Origin: Streptomyces sp. NBC_00820
Lineage (GTDB): Bacteria; Actinomycetota; Actinomycetes; Streptomycetales; Streptomycetaceae
Length of the DNA stretch: 64,000 nt
Reading direction: 5' to 3'
Assembly (NCBI RefSeq): GCF_036347055.1
Contig: NZ_CP108882.1
Location: 7,552,001 to 7,616,000, forward strand
Shown here: piece by piece, positions 1 through 9,483 of the stretch
Numbering within the stretch: position 1 is the first letter of the stretch
Layout: the number at the start of each line of letters is the position of its first letter
The notes under the pieces: generated by a model
Databases searched by the model: none
What the model saw: the letters and a program-made list of their open reading frames with translations, nothing else
Told to the model about the DNA's origin: nothing
Translations under genes and position numbers: made by a program

Positions 1-675
1 GGCAGCCTCGCCGTCGAGGGCCCGCTGCTCACCTGGGTGGCCGACCACCGCAAGCACCACCGCTACTCCGACCGCGACGGCGACCCGCACTCGCCCTGGC
101 GGTACGGCCGTTCGCCCCGCGCCCTCGCCAAGGGCATGGCCTACGCCCACCTGGGCTGGCTGTTCGAGACCGAGCACGCCTCACCCCGCGAGTACGCCCC
201 CGACCTCCTCCGGGACCGCGCCATCACGCTCGTCTCCCGCGGCTTCGGCGTCCTCGCTCTCGTCTCCCTCGCGCTGCCGGCCCTGCTGGGCGGCGTACTG
301 ACCGGATCCTGGCAGGGCGCCCTCTCCGCCTTCTTCTGGGCAGGACTGGTACGGATCTGCCTCGTCCACCACGTCACCTGGTCCATCAACTCCATCTGCC
401 ACGCGGCCGGCGCGCACCCCTTCCGCAGCCGCGACCGCTCCGGCAACGTCTGGTGGCTGGCCCCGCTCTCCTTCGGCGAGTCCTGGCACAACCTCCACCA
501 CGCCGACCCCACCAGCGCCCGCCACGGCGTCCTCACCGGCCAACTCGACGCCAGCGCACGTCTGATCCGCTGGTTCGAACACCTCGGCTGGGCCTACGAC
601 GTCCGCTGGCCGGACGGGCGCCGGGTGGCCGGCCGCCGGCAGGCGGAAACGCCCGGCGGCGCACCCACCCCCTAG
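1..675 (+). CDS. fatty acid desaturase, 3' part (5' end outside window)
   Basis: Membrane di-iron acyl-CoA/acyl-lipid desaturase that introduces a double bond into fatty acyl chains. The frame is open from base 1, so the start and the first histidine box lie outside the window. The visible 224 residues hold two of the three family His boxes: DHRKHH near residues 15-20 and WHNLHH near residues 163-168. Hydrophobic stretches lie between them, including LVSLALPALLGGVL and the segment around FFWAGLVRICLVHH. The C-terminus ends in a short Arg/Gly/Pro-rich tail. The delta-9 family assignment follows from the spacing and sequence of the boxes. Regiospecificity is not visible. Confidence 0.88.
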   Translation, partial: GSLAVEGPLLTWVADHRKHHRYSDRDGDPHSPWRYGRSPRALAKGMAYAHLGWLFETEHASPREYAPDLLRDRAITLVSRGFGVLALVSLALPALLGGVLTGSWQGALSAFFWAGLVRICLVHHVTWSINSICHAAGAHPFRSRDRSGNVWWLAPLSFGESWHNLHHADPTSARHGVLTGQLDASARLIRWFEHLGWAYDVRWPDGRRVAGRRQAETPGGAPTP

Positions 676-684
676 CGTGGACCC

Positions 685-1209
685 ATGTACGCCACGCGAG
701 TCACCCGGCGCGTACGGGCGCCCGCCGAGGCCGTCTACCGGGCCCTGACCGATCCGGACGACCTCGCGGTCTGGCGGGTCCCCGAGAACACGACGGCCCA
801 CGTCCACACCTTCGAAGCCCGTGAGGGCGGTGCCTTCCGGATCTCGCTCGTCCACGCCGCACCGGGCGCCGTGGGCAAGTCCGGTGGCCGTGCCGACACC
901 TACCACGGGCACTTCGTGACGCTCGTTCCCCGTGTCCGGGTGGTGGAGGTCTTCGCGTTCGAGACGGACGACGAGGCCCTGCGCGGCACGATGACCCTGA
1001 CGACGACGCTCACCGAGGCGGACGGCGCGACCGACGTCGAGGTGCTGCACGAGGGCATCCCGGACGCCATCTCCCGCGCCGACAACGAGCTGGGCACCCG
1101 GATGGCCCTCGACCACCTCGCCCGCCTGATCGAAGAACGGAACCCCACCGGGGGGCCGCACACGAAGGAAGGGGACGGCGGAACCGGCGGGGACGGATTG
1201 CGGTCTTAA
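685..1209 (+). CDS. SRPBCC/AHSA1-type protein
   Basis: A 174-residue protein of the START-like SRPBCC superfamily (AHSA1 / polyketide-cyclase-like fold), which binds hydrophobic ligands in a helix-grip cavity. It begins with the typical pattern of a beta strand followed by VRAPAEAVYRALTDPDDLAVW. It ends with a long amphipathic helix (residues about 130-155, ending LDHLARLIEE) and a polar Gly/Lys tail. The start at 685 lies nine bases after the desaturase stop, so co-transcription with that gene is likely. No catalytic residues can be assigned and the ligand is unknown. Confidence 0.75.
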   Translation: MYATRVTRRVRAPAEAVYRALTDPDDLAVWRVPENTTAHVHTFEAREGGAFRISLVHAAPGAVGKSGGRADTYHGHFVTLVPRVRVVEVFAFETDDEALRGTMTLTTTLTEADGATDVEVLHEGIPDAISRADNELGTRMALDHLARLIEERNPTGGPHTKEGDGGTGGDGLRS

Positions 1210-1265
1210 GGTGTGTCGACGAACGGGATCGGACCGGTCGCGAAGTAAACGGGGAAATGAGAAAC

Positions 1266-1775
1266 ATGTCCATCCGCAAGCGCAAGACCCTGCTCACCGC
1301 CGTGGCCGTCACCGCCGGCCTCACCCTGGCCGCCGTCACGCCAGCCCTCGCCGGCACCAGCACCAGCACCGCGAGTCACCCCGCCCGGGCCGCCGCCGTC
1401 CCCGGTGCCCAGGGCGACCCGCGCAACGTCACCCAGCGGGTGGCCGACTTCTACGGCGCCTACATCGACGCCGTGTGGGACGGTGAGGACGCGGCCGCCG
1501 GCGCGGACCTCAAGGCGCTGCGGGCCTTCTACCTGAGCAACTCCGCGCGGAAGAAGGTCGCCGCGTACGAGAAGAAGAACCACGCCGACGGCATCCTCTT
1601 CGCGCAGAACGTGCCGGTGAAGTGGAAGGTCGCCTACACCGGCTCCGGCGCCGGCCACGCCACCAGCAGGGTCACGCTCACCTGGGGCGACGGCAGCCAC
1701 GCCGAGGTCAGCAGGATCGACGTCCAGTCCGACCTGAAGACCCGCAAGATCACCGACCTGAAGCCGGTGCGCTGA
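1266..1775 (+). CDS. secreted protein of unknown function
   Basis: A 169-residue protein with a Sec signal peptide: basic MSIRKRKT, a hydrophobic core LLTAVAVTAGLTLAAV, then an Ala-x-Ala cleavage region (TPALAGTS). The mature part has an alpha/beta mix: a Tyr-rich helix around ADFYGAYIDAVWDGE, then a strand-rich C-terminal half with VTLTWGDGSHAEV. An in-frame ATG lies upstream at 1257, but the purine run ggggaa abuts it, while the same run is about nine bases from the ATG at 1266, so 1266 is preferred. I do not recognise the family. A strong hairpin follows immediately. Confidence 0.7.
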   Translation: MSIRKRKTLLTAVAVTAGLTLAAVTPALAGTSTSTASHPARAAAVPGAQGDPRNVTQRVADFYGAYIDAVWDGEDAAAGADLKALRAFYLSNSARKKVAAYEKKNHADGILFAQNVPVKWKVAYTGSGAGHATSRVTLTWGDGSHAEVSRIDVQSDLKTRKITDLKPVR

Positions 1776-1797
1776 CCGGCCGACGGAACGCGGTCCC

Positions 1798-1831
1798 GCC
1801 CCGCCCGCCCCGGCTCGGGGCGGGGCGGGGT
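1798..1831 (+). terminator. GC-rich hairpin terminator
   Basis: Arms of C-rich then G-rich sequence (GCCCCG..CGGGGC core, extended by further C/G runs with a one-base bulge) with a three-base loop. It sits 20 bases after the secreted-protein stop and before the convergent phosphodiesterase, so it may work for both. No U-tract is seen, as is usual in Streptomyces. Confidence 0.65.
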
Positions 1832-1880
1832 TCGCCCGCCGCGGACCGGCCCCGAGCGGTTCCGGTGCCCCGGGAAGGGG

Positions 1881-2978
1881 TCAGAGCCGTCCGTCCCGAC
1901 CGTGCGGGTGGTGTGGGCCGTGCGGACGGTACGGGTGGTAGGGACGGGGCAGTCGCATCCCGCGGCCGGCCATGATCTGCCGTACGCGGTCGGGGTAGTC
2001 GGTGATGATCCCGTCGACGCCCATGTCCATCAGCGCCTCCACCGTCGCCGGATCGTCGCAGGTCCAGGGGACCACCTTCAGGCCGCGGGCGTGCGCCTCG
2101 GCGACCATCGCCGCGTCGGAGTAGAAGCGGAAGCCGGGGTCGCCGACCTTTCCGGCCTGGGGGAAGCCGTAGTTGGGGGAGAGGGCAGTGACACCGGGGA
2201 CGGCCGCGGCCGCCCTGACGAAGTCGCCGCCGTAGTCGTCGGCGTCGATCCCGCCGAGCCACGGGGACGCGCCGGGCTGACCGACCTGCAGGAAGTCGTA
2301 GTTCGTCAGCGCCACCAGCGGCCAGGCCGGGGCCAGCCGGTGCATCGCCATCAGCGCGCCCCAGTCGAAGGACTGGACGGTGACCTGCCGCTCGATGCCG
2401 GAGCGGTGGATCTCCTCGTACACCCGGCGCACGAACACCCCACGCGGCGCGGTCTGTTCGGGTGAGCCGGCCTCGACCTTGGTCTCGATGTTCAGCGTGA
2501 CCTGGTGCGCGTGATAGCTCTTCACCAGGTTCAGGACGTCCTTCAGCTCGGCCATCCGGAAGCCCTGGACGACCTCCTGGTCCGGGAAGCCGGGCAGTTG
2601 CCGGTAGCCGCAGTCCAGGGTCCTGATCTGGGCGAGCGTCAGGTCCTTGATGTACTTGCCGACATACGGGTACAGCGGGTCATCGGGCGTGACGGGGCCG
2701 GTGTCGCGGCACTTGACGCCGTTGATCTGCCGGTCGTGGTTGACGACGACCTTCAGGTCCGCGGTGATCTGGGTGTCCAGCTCCAGGGTGGACACCCCGA
2801 GCCGCATCGCCTTGCCGAATCCCTCCAGCGACTCCTCGGTCGTCATGCCGAGACCGCCGCGGTGGGCCTGGAGATCGAAACGGGACAGGGGCGGGCCGCC
2901 GTGGGCCGCCTGCGCGGTGACCGGGAACGCGAGCGCCGGCAGCACGGCCAGACCGGCGAGCAGGTGTCGTAAGGACAT
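1881..2978 (-). CDS. secreted glycerophosphodiester phosphodiesterase
   Basis: Hydrolyses glycerophosphodiesters to glycerol-3-phosphate and an alcohol, outside the membrane. A signal peptide (residues 1-25, ending TAQAA) is followed by the GDPD TIM barrel. The catalytic HR of the AHRGG motif is at 39-40, the metal ligands of the ELD motif at 66-68, and the second catalytic His in NHD at about 81. The barrel closes with VVPWTCDDPATVEALMDMG and the conserved DGIITDYP. The last 20 residues are unusual: six His among Pro, Arg and Gly (about residues 343-362), a possible metal-binding tail. It converges on the hairpin after the upstream secreted gene. Confidence 0.9.
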   Translation of the reverse strand: MSLRHLLAGLAVLPALAFPVTAQAAHGGPPLSRFDLQAHRGGLGMTTEESLEGFGKAMRLGVSTLELDTQITADLKVVVNHDRQINGVKCRDTGPVTPDDPLYPYVGKYIKDLTLAQIRTLDCGYRQLPGFPDQEVVQGFRMAELKDVLNLVKSYHAHQVTLNIETKVEAGSPEQTAPRGVFVRRVYEEIHRSGIERQVTVQSFDWGALMAMHRLAPAWPLVALTNYDFLQVGQPGASPWLGGIDADDYGGDFVRAAAAVPGVTALSPNYGFPQAGKVGDPGFRFYSDAAMVAEAHARGLKVVPWTCDDPATVEALMDMGVDGIITDYPDRVRQIMAGRGMRLPRPYHPYRPHGPHHPHGRDGRL

Positions 2979-3130
2979 GCGCGGATTCTCGCAACGGCCG
3001 GGGCCCGTGGGGCACCTCCCCGACCGGACTTTGGCGCAAAGGCTCTCGGACGAGTACGGCCACGAGTACGGCCGAGGGTGCGGCCACGGGTGCGGTCACC
3101 GGTGCCGGAACCCCTGCCTCCGCCCGCGTC

Positions 3131-4345
3131 TCACCCCGTCCGGGAGCGGCTCCCGGTGCCGTGCCGCAGGCTCTCCGCCGCCGCGCCGAGGCCGTGGTGC
3201 CGGCGCCGGTCGACGGGGGTGCGGTGCAGGGCGATGAGCGCGGCGTCGTCGCCGAGGCGGCCGCCCGCGTGGGCCAGCAGGTCGCGCCGCAGGTGGTGCA
3301 TCAGCGCCTCCGGACTCTCGTCCGTCCAGCGTGCGACCCGCTCGGCCAGCGGATAGAACCGGCCTCGCGCGTCCCGGGCCTCCACGACACCGTCGGTGTA
3401 GAGCAGCAGGGTGTCCCCGGGCCCGAAGGCGAACACGTCCAGGGTGTGTTCGGCGTCGCCGTGCACGCCCAGGGGCGGCGAGGGGTGCAGGCTCGGTACG
3501 GTGACCGCGTGCCCGGGGCTCAGCAGCAGCGGCGGAGGGTGGCCGCAACTGGTCATCAGGGTGACCGGATCGCGCTCCGGGACCTCCACCAGCAGTGCCG
3601 TGGCGAAACGCTCGCCCGCGTCCTCCGGTGTGTCCAGCTCGGCGGCGTACCGGGTGACGCTCTGGTCCAGCGAGGCGGCCAGCTCCGCCAGCCCCATGTG
3701 CCGGTGCGCGCTCTCCCGGAACGCGCCGAGCACCAGCGCGGCCTCCCCGATCGCCGGCAGCCCCTTGCCGCGCACGTCACCGATCAGGACACGGACGGCC
3801 CCGTCGTTCGAGGCCACCGCGTACAGGTCGCCGCCGATCTGGGCCTCGTCCTCGGCGGCGAGATAGAGGGACGCGATCCGCAGCGAGCCGATCCGCTCGG
3901 GCAACGGCCACATCAGCACGTGCTGCGCGGCCTCGGCGACGTTGCGGACCTGCGCCAGCTGGGCATTGCGTCGGTCCCGCACGACGCTGTAGACCACCAC
4001 GATCACGCACAGCACGGCCAGGGTGATCAGCTGAACGATGTGGTTCGTGGTGCCGATGCCGCCGTGTTTGAGGGCGATGAGCGTCTGTCCGGCCAGCGCC
4101 AGGGCCCCGACGAAAGCGGTGGCGCGGGGCCCGGCCAGCGACGGGGTCAGCGCCGGCGCGATCACCAGTGCCGGACCCAGGTGGACGTTCATGGGCGCGC
4201 GCAGATCCACCACCGTGATCACCGCGATCAACGCGACCGGCAGCAACAGCAGCGCGTGTGCCGACCGCAACGGCTGCCGCAGACCCGCACCCCACTGCCG
4301 GAGGCTCATGCCTACCAGGGTGCGCCAGGACGCGGTGGACGGCAT
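3131..4345 (-). CDS. membrane-anchored SpoIIE-type PP2C phosphatase
   Basis: A 404-residue protein serine phosphatase of the RsbU/SpoIIE class, which usually dephosphorylates anti-sigma-factor antagonists. The N-terminal third is hydrophobic with four or five membrane spans (about residues 28-140, for example LLLLPVALIAVITVV and LITLAVLCVIVVVYSVV). The C-terminal PP2C domain runs from about 150 to 390 and has metal-binding acidic motifs IGGDLYA and GDVRGKG, the SCGHPPP motif, LLLYTDGVVEARD, and a final DDAALI. No PAS or GAF sensor is present, so the membrane part is probably the sensor. No kinase or STAS partner is adjacent. An alternative Met lies 12 residues downstream. Confidence 0.88.
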   Translation of the reverse strand: MPSTASWRTLVGMSLRQWGAGLRQPLRSAHALLLLPVALIAVITVVDLRAPMNVHLGPALVIAPALTPSLAGPRATAFVGALALAGQTLIALKHGGIGTTNHIVQLITLAVLCVIVVVYSVVRDRRNAQLAQVRNVAEAAQHVLMWPLPERIGSLRIASLYLAAEDEAQIGGDLYAVASNDGAVRVLIGDVRGKGLPAIGEAALVLGAFRESAHRHMGLAELAASLDQSVTRYAAELDTPEDAGERFATALLVEVPERDPVTLMTSCGHPPPLLLSPGHAVTVPSLHPSPPLGVHGDAEHTLDVFAFGPGDTLLLYTDGVVEARDARGRFYPLAERVARWTDESPEALMHHLRRDLLAHAGGRLGDDAALIALHRTPVDRRRHHGLGAAAESLRHGTGSRSRTG

Positions 4346-4412
4346 GTCGCCTTCGGCGAAGCGGCCGGTCTGGATCCCGGTGACCGCCAGTGGATCCCGG
4401 TGAGCGCATCCC

Positions 4413-5402
<990 letters not shown>

Positions 5403-5494
5403 GTGGTGTCCCAGCCTTTCGCGAACATTCTGTGAGTGGTTCCGTACCAGTGCCGTACGACACGGAAAGCCCTCATCCATCTAGCGACGGATTC

Positions 5495-5530
5495 CGCCGC
5501 CCGGCATCCCGTGGGGGAGGCCGGGCGGCG
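5495..5530 (-). terminator. hairpin downstream of the conservon P450
   Basis: An 11-bp perfect inverted repeat, CGCCGCCCGGC and GCCGGGCGGCG, with a 14-base loop, about 60 bases after the stop of the minus-strand CYP154-like gene. It probably terminates the conservon operon. Confidence 0.6.
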
Positions 5531-5592
5531 TGCGGCGCGTGGTCGTCGGCACGGTCGCGACGCTACGGCTTGGAGCGCGCTCCAGGTCAAAC

Positions 5593-6819
5593 TCAGCCGT
5601 TCAGGCGCACCGGCAGCTCGAACAGGTCGTTCTGGGTCACGACCGGCTTGTTGCGCAGCTCGGCCGCCGGCACCGCCAGGTCCAGGCCGGGGAAGCGGGC
5701 GTACAGCGCGGGCAGCGCCACGCCCGCCTCCAGGCGGGACAGCGCGGCTCCCGGGCAGACGTGCGGACCGTGCCCGAAGGAGATGTGCCGGTTCTTCGTC
5801 TCCCGCGCGATGTCGAAGTCCCCGGCGCTCGGGCCGTGCGCCTGCTCGTCGCGGCCTATCGCGCCGTACGACACGATCAGCGCGTCACCGGCCGGGATCA
5901 CCCGGTCCCCGACCGGCACGTCCTCGGTCGCGAAGCGGATCAGGACGTGCGAGGTCGGGGTGGCGTAGCGCAGCGTCTCCTCGATCACCGCCGACCAGTC
6001 CGCCTGCCCGGACAGCACCAGAGCGCGCTGGTCGGGGTGGGTGGACAGGTTCACGACGGCGTTCGCGATCAGCGAGATCGTCGTCTCGTGACCGGCGGCG
6101 ACCATCAGCTGCAGGGTGGAGACGATCTCCTCGTCGGTGAGGTGGTCACCGTCCTGCGAGGCGAGGATCAGCGCGCTGGTCAGGTCGTCGCCCGGCTCGG
6201 CCCGCTTCGCCGCCACCGTCTCCGCCATGATCTGCGCCAGCTCGGTGAGGGTCGCGATGACCTCGGCGGGCGGCGTCTGCGTGGAGAAGAACTTCTCGAA
6301 CAGCACCTTGAGACGGGGCAGGTGCGCCTGGTCGATGCCCATCAGGTCGGCGACGACGTACATGGGCAGCGGATAGGCGAAGGCCGCCTTCAGGTCCACG
6401 ACCTCCTCGCCGGCGGGCAGCGTGTCCAGCAGGTCCTGGGTCAGCTTCTCGATGCGCTCGCGCATCAGCTCCACCCGGCGCGGGGTGAGCGCCTGCGCGA
6501 CCAGGGTGCGCATCCGGCGGTGGTCGGCGCCGTCGACGGTGAGCATGGAGCGGCCCGGGTTGGCCAGGCCGATCAGCGGCCAGTCCGCCGGGATCTCGCC
6601 GCGCCGCCAGGCGCCCCAGACGTTGATGTCCTTCACCAGGCGCGGGTCGGTGAGCAGCGCCTTGGCCTCGGCGTGGTGGGTGACCGCCCACACCGGGACG
6701 CCGCCGGGCAGCTCCACGGCGGCGAGCGGTCCGGCCGCGCGCAGCGCCGCGCTCTCACCGTCCAGGTCGGTGACGAAGGGGTCGAGGGCGATCCGGGAAG
6801 TCTCGGTACCGGTCGTCAT
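5593..6819 (-). CDS. cytochrome P450, CYP154-like (conservon P450)
   Basis: A 408-residue soluble bacterial P450 monooxygenase with every canonical motif. The I-helix oxygen-activation motif is AGHETT, the K-helix EXXR motif is EETLR, and the heme-Cys loop is FGHGPHVCPGAALSRLE. It is the last gene of a conservon operon and lies 100 bases after the upstream P450. Pairing of a CYP154-like with a CYP157-like P450 behind cvnABCD is known from several Streptomyces conservons. The N-terminal sequence and the FGHGPHVCPG loop fit CYP154, but the subfamily number needs an identity calculation. Substrate unknown. Confidence 0.92.
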   Translation of the reverse strand: MTTGTETSRIALDPFVTDLDGESAALRAAGPLAAVELPGGVPVWAVTHHAEAKALLTDPRLVKDINVWGAWRRGEIPADWPLIGLANPGRSMLTVDGADHRRMRTLVAQALTPRRVELMRERIEKLTQDLLDTLPAGEEVVDLKAAFAYPLPMYVVADLMGIDQAHLPRLKVLFEKFFSTQTPPAEVIATLTELAQIMAETVAAKRAEPGDDLTSALILASQDGDHLTDEEIVSTLQLMVAAGHETTISLIANAVVNLSTHPDQRALVLSGQADWSAVIEETLRYATPTSHVLIRFATEDVPVGDRVIPAGDALIVSYGAIGRDEQAHGPSAGDFDIARETKNRHISFGHGPHVCPGAALSRLEAGVALPALYARFPGLDLAVPAAELRNKPVVTQNDLFELPVRLNG

Positions 6820-6919
6820 CGTGACGTGCCTCCCAGGGCAAGAGTCGGGGGTACTGCGTCCGTCCGGGGCGATCCCCGGACCCCCGGCCGGACAGCGGCC
6901 CGGCCGGGGTGACGAGGAA

Positions 6920-8128
6920 TCAGAGGGCGGGTACGGGTGTGAACCGCACGGGCAGTTCGGTCAGCCCGCGCAGCCAGGGCGAGGGCCGGCGGGCGAGGGA
7001 CTCGGCGGGCACCGCCAGGTCGATGTCCGGCAGCCGGTCGAGGACGACCTCGATACCGGTGCGCGCGATCACCTCGGCGACCTCCTGCGCGGGGAACGGG
7101 CAGCGGTGCTCGCCGTGCCCGAAGGAGAAGTGCGCGTTGTTGCCGCCGGTCAGCGTGGAGGCGTCGGTGCGTACCTGCGGATCGGAGTTGGCGCCCTGCA
7201 GGCCGAGCAGCAGCAGGTCGCCGGCCCGTACGCGGCGACCGCCGAGGTGGGTGTCACGGGAGGCCCAGCGGCCGGCCACGTTCTGGGTGGGCGTGTCCTC
7301 CCACAGCACCTCGTTCATCGCCTCGGCCACGCTGTTGCGGCCGCCGAACAGGGAGGCGGCGAAGCGTTCGTCGGTGAGCATCAGCCGGATCGAGTTGCCG
7401 ATCCAGTCGGCGGTCGGCTGGTGGCCGGCCGCCAGCATCACCATCAGGTCCTGGACGATCTCCTCGTCGGTGAACCCGCCGTCGTCCGCGAGCATCCGGG
7501 AGACCACGTCGTTCGCGGGCTCCTTCTTGCGGTCGGCCAGCAACTGCCCCATGGCGCCCGCCAGATGAGCCTGTCCCGCGAGGGCCCGCTCACGGCCGTC
7601 GATCATGTCGTTGAGGGCCGTGACCAGACCCGGCCCGTCCTCGTCCGGGAAGCCGTACAGCCGGGCGAGGACCCGTACCGGCAGCAGCATCGCGTAGTGG
7701 GCGACCAGGTCGGTCTCGCCCGAGGCGCAGACCGCGTCGATCAGCTCGTCCGCGAACCGCTCGGCGTGGTGGCGCAGTTCGAAGGCGTCCACCGCCTCCA
7801 GCGCGTTGCTGATCATCGCCGCGCGCTGCCGGTGCCGTTCGCCGACCGTGTAGAGGATCGACGGCTGCCGGTGGCCGATCATCGGCAGCAGCGGCCAGTC
7901 GTCCGGGACGTTCTCCCACTGGTTCCACAGCTCGGAGTCACGGCTGAACAGCACCGGATCGCCGGTCACCTGGTGCAGCTCGCGGTAGCCCAGCACCAGC
8001 CACGCGGGCAGGTCACCGTCGAGCAGCACCGGGACCACGGAGCCGTGGTCGCGCCGCATCTCCCGGTACAGACAGGAGGGTTCGCTCTGGAAGCGGGGCC
8101 CGCCGAGGGGGACGGCCTCGGACATCAC
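6920..8128 (-). CDS. cytochrome P450, CYP157-like, lacking the EXXR motif
   Basis: A P450-fold protein of 402 residues that keeps the heme Cys (FGHGEHRCPFPAQ) but not two hallmark motifs. Where the K-helix EXXR should be, it reads EVLWED. The I-helix reads AGHQPTADW instead of AG(D/E)TT. Loss of EXXR is a described property of the CYP157 family, which supports that assignment. The start is GTGATG: the GTG at 8128 overlaps the GTPase stop by four bases, with an ATG at 8125 as an alternative. Translational coupling to cvnD is therefore expected. Whether it is a monooxygenase, a redox sensor or a partner of the next P450 cannot be told from sequence. Confidence 0.9.
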   Translation of the reverse strand: MMSEAVPLGGPRFQSEPSCLYREMRRDHGSVVPVLLDGDLPAWLVLGYRELHQVTGDPVLFSRDSELWNQWENVPDDWPLLPMIGHRQPSILYTVGERHRQRAAMISNALEAVDAFELRHHAERFADELIDAVCASGETDLVAHYAMLLPVRVLARLYGFPDEDGPGLVTALNDMIDGRERALAGQAHLAGAMGQLLADRKKEPANDVVSRMLADDGGFTDEEIVQDLMVMLAAGHQPTADWIGNSIRLMLTDERFAASLFGGRNSVAEAMNEVLWEDTPTQNVAGRWASRDTHLGGRRVRAGDLLLLGLQGANSDPQVRTDASTLTGGNNAHFSFGHGEHRCPFPAQEVAEVIARTGIEVVLDRLPDIDLAVPAESLARRPSPWLRGLTELPVRFTPVPAL

Positions 8129-8751
8129 ACCAACTCCTGTCTGACCAGGCCCGCGTTCGCGGACGGGTCGGCGTACCGGTGCTTCACGTGCTGCACGAGC
8201 GTGATCAGCACCTGCTTGGCGGACTCGCGGGAGCGGGCGTCGCAGTCGACGAGCGGTACATGCGGATCCAGGTCAAGGGCCGCGCGGACGTCGGCGCCGG
8301 CGCGTGCCGGGCCGCCGAAGTCGTTGCAGGCCACGATGAACGGCGTGCCGTGGCGTTCGAGCCGGTCGATCGCGTACCAGGAGTCGTCGATCCGGCGGGT
8401 GTCGACCAGCACGACCGCGCCGAGCGTGCCCGAGAACAGCCGGTCCCACAGGAACCAGAAACGCTCCTGGCCCGGCGCGCCGAACAGGTACAGCACGTTG
8501 TGCGCGTCCAGCGTGATCCGGCCGAAGTCGAAGGCGACGGTGGTGGCGGTCTTACTGCTCACCTGGCCGATGTCGTCCACCGACTCGCCCGCCTGGGTCA
8601 TCGTCTCCTCGGTGTTGAGGGGACGGATCTCGCTGACGGAGCGGACCAGGGTGGTCTTGCCGACGCCGAAACCGCCCACGACGACGATCTTCAGACCGTT
8701 GTCGGCGGAGGCACCCAACGGGGTGCGCGCGTCAGAGATTTCGGAGTCCAA
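8125..8751 (-). CDS. cvnD: CvnD-type small GTPase of a conservon
   Basis: A 208-residue ATP/GTP-binding protein of the MglA-like Ras superfamily that works with CvnB and CvnC downstream of the CvnA kinase at the membrane. The P-loop GGFGVGKTT is at about residues 26-34. A switch II-like FGAPGQERFWFLWDRL and a VACNDF stretch in the NKxD position follow. It overlaps the cvnC end by 20 bases and the next P450 start by four, so the operon is tightly coupled. Which numbered S. coelicolor conservon it matches cannot be decided here. Confidence 0.93.
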   Translation of the reverse strand: MDSEISDARTPLGASADNGLKIVVVGGFGVGKTTLVRSVSEIRPLNTEETMTQAGESVDDIGQVSSKTATTVAFDFGRITLDAHNVLYLFGAPGQERFWFLWDRLFSGTLGAVVLVDTRRIDDSWYAIDRLERHGTPFIVACNDFGGPARAGADVRAALDLDPHVPLVDCDARSRESAKQVLITLVQHVKHRYADPSANAGLVRQELV

Positions 8752-9079
8752 CGAGCACCTGCTCCAGGATGTCGGGGTCGGTGATGGCGGGCCGGCGCGG
8801 ATGCCGTGCGCTGACGCGGCCCGCCGCCAGCAGGTCGCCGAGCAGCACCTTGGTGATGCTCACGGGCAGGCGCAGTTCGGCGGCGATCTCGACCACCGAG
8901 GTGGGGAACTCGGCGAGCCGCAGGATCGCCACGTGCTCCGACTGCATGCCGGGCACCGGCTCCGACTCGGTGACGACCAGCGTGACCAGGTCGAAGGGGC
9001 TGTCGGGGCCGGTGCCGGTGCGTCCCTGGGTGATGGTGTACAGACGGTCGGGAGCGTCGTCCCTGCCGGGACGGCTCAT
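8732..9079 (-). CDS. cvnC: CvnC, DUF742 protein of a conservon
   Basis: A 115-residue DUF742 protein with a winged-helix-like core (VVEIAAELRLPVSITKVLLGDLL) and the family's basic tail. The conserved DPDILEQVLVGLRNL ends it. The frame is open far upstream, but the ATG at 9079 overlaps the cvnB stop (ATGA), and the family begins just before RLYTITQGR, so 9079 is the start. It is thought to form a membrane-associated complex with CvnA, B and D. Confidence 0.92.
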   Translation of the reverse strand: MSRPGRDDAPDRLYTITQGRTGTGPDSPFDLVTLVVTESEPVPGMQSEHVAILRLAEFPTSVVEIAAELRLPVSITKVLLGDLLAAGRVSARHPRRPAITDPDILEQVLVGLRNL

Positions 9080-9483
9080 GACGAACGCGGCGGCGCGGTC
9101 AGGTGTTCGCCGAGTTGCTCCACCAGTTCGCTCATGTGGTGTCCCACGACGCCCGGGTCGGCGTCCTCGCTGGTGATGAGGGCCAGGTGCGCACCCGCAC
9201 CCGCCTCCACGATGAACAGCACGCCCCCGTAGAACTCGGTCATCGCCGAGCGCACGCCTGGGTTGCCGTCGCCGAACTCCACGGACGCCCCGTGCGACAG
9301 CGACTGGATGCCGGCGGCGATCGCGGCGAGCTGGTCGGCCTGGTCGACCGACAGCTCCGGCGACCGGCACAGCTTCAGCCCGTCCCGGGACAGTACGAGT
9401 GCGTGCCGTGCGCCCGGGGTCCTCTCCAGCAGGCCCTCCAGGAGCCAGGTGAGCGTCTCGTCGGCGGTGGTCGGGCCGGTCAT
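9076..9483 (-). CDS. cvnB: CvnB, roadblock/LC7 protein of a conservon
   Basis: A 135-residue roadblock/LC7 domain protein. It shows the family pattern HALVLSRDGLKL, then QADQLAAIAAGIQSL and GVLFIVEAGAGAHLAL. Roadblock proteins usually regulate MglA/Ras-like GTPases, here CvnD. The ATG at 9483 overlaps the cvnA stop by four bases. The reading frame is open for a further 1.9 kb upstream (antiparallel codon bias from cvnA), which is an artefact and not part of the protein. Confidence 0.92.
   Translation of the reverse strand: MTGPTTADETLTWLLEGLLERTPGARHALVLSRDGLKLCRSPELSVDQADQLAAIAAGIQSLSHGASVEFGDGNPGVRSAMTEFYGGVLFIVEAGAGAHLALITSEDADPGVVGHHMSELVEQLGEHLTAPPRSS

Noticed and set aside
6422..9232. 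A 936-codon open frame on the plus strand across the P450s and cvnD
   Set aside because: It is antisense to four clear minus-strand genes with known domains; its composition is Ser/Arg/Pro-rich and no motif is present.
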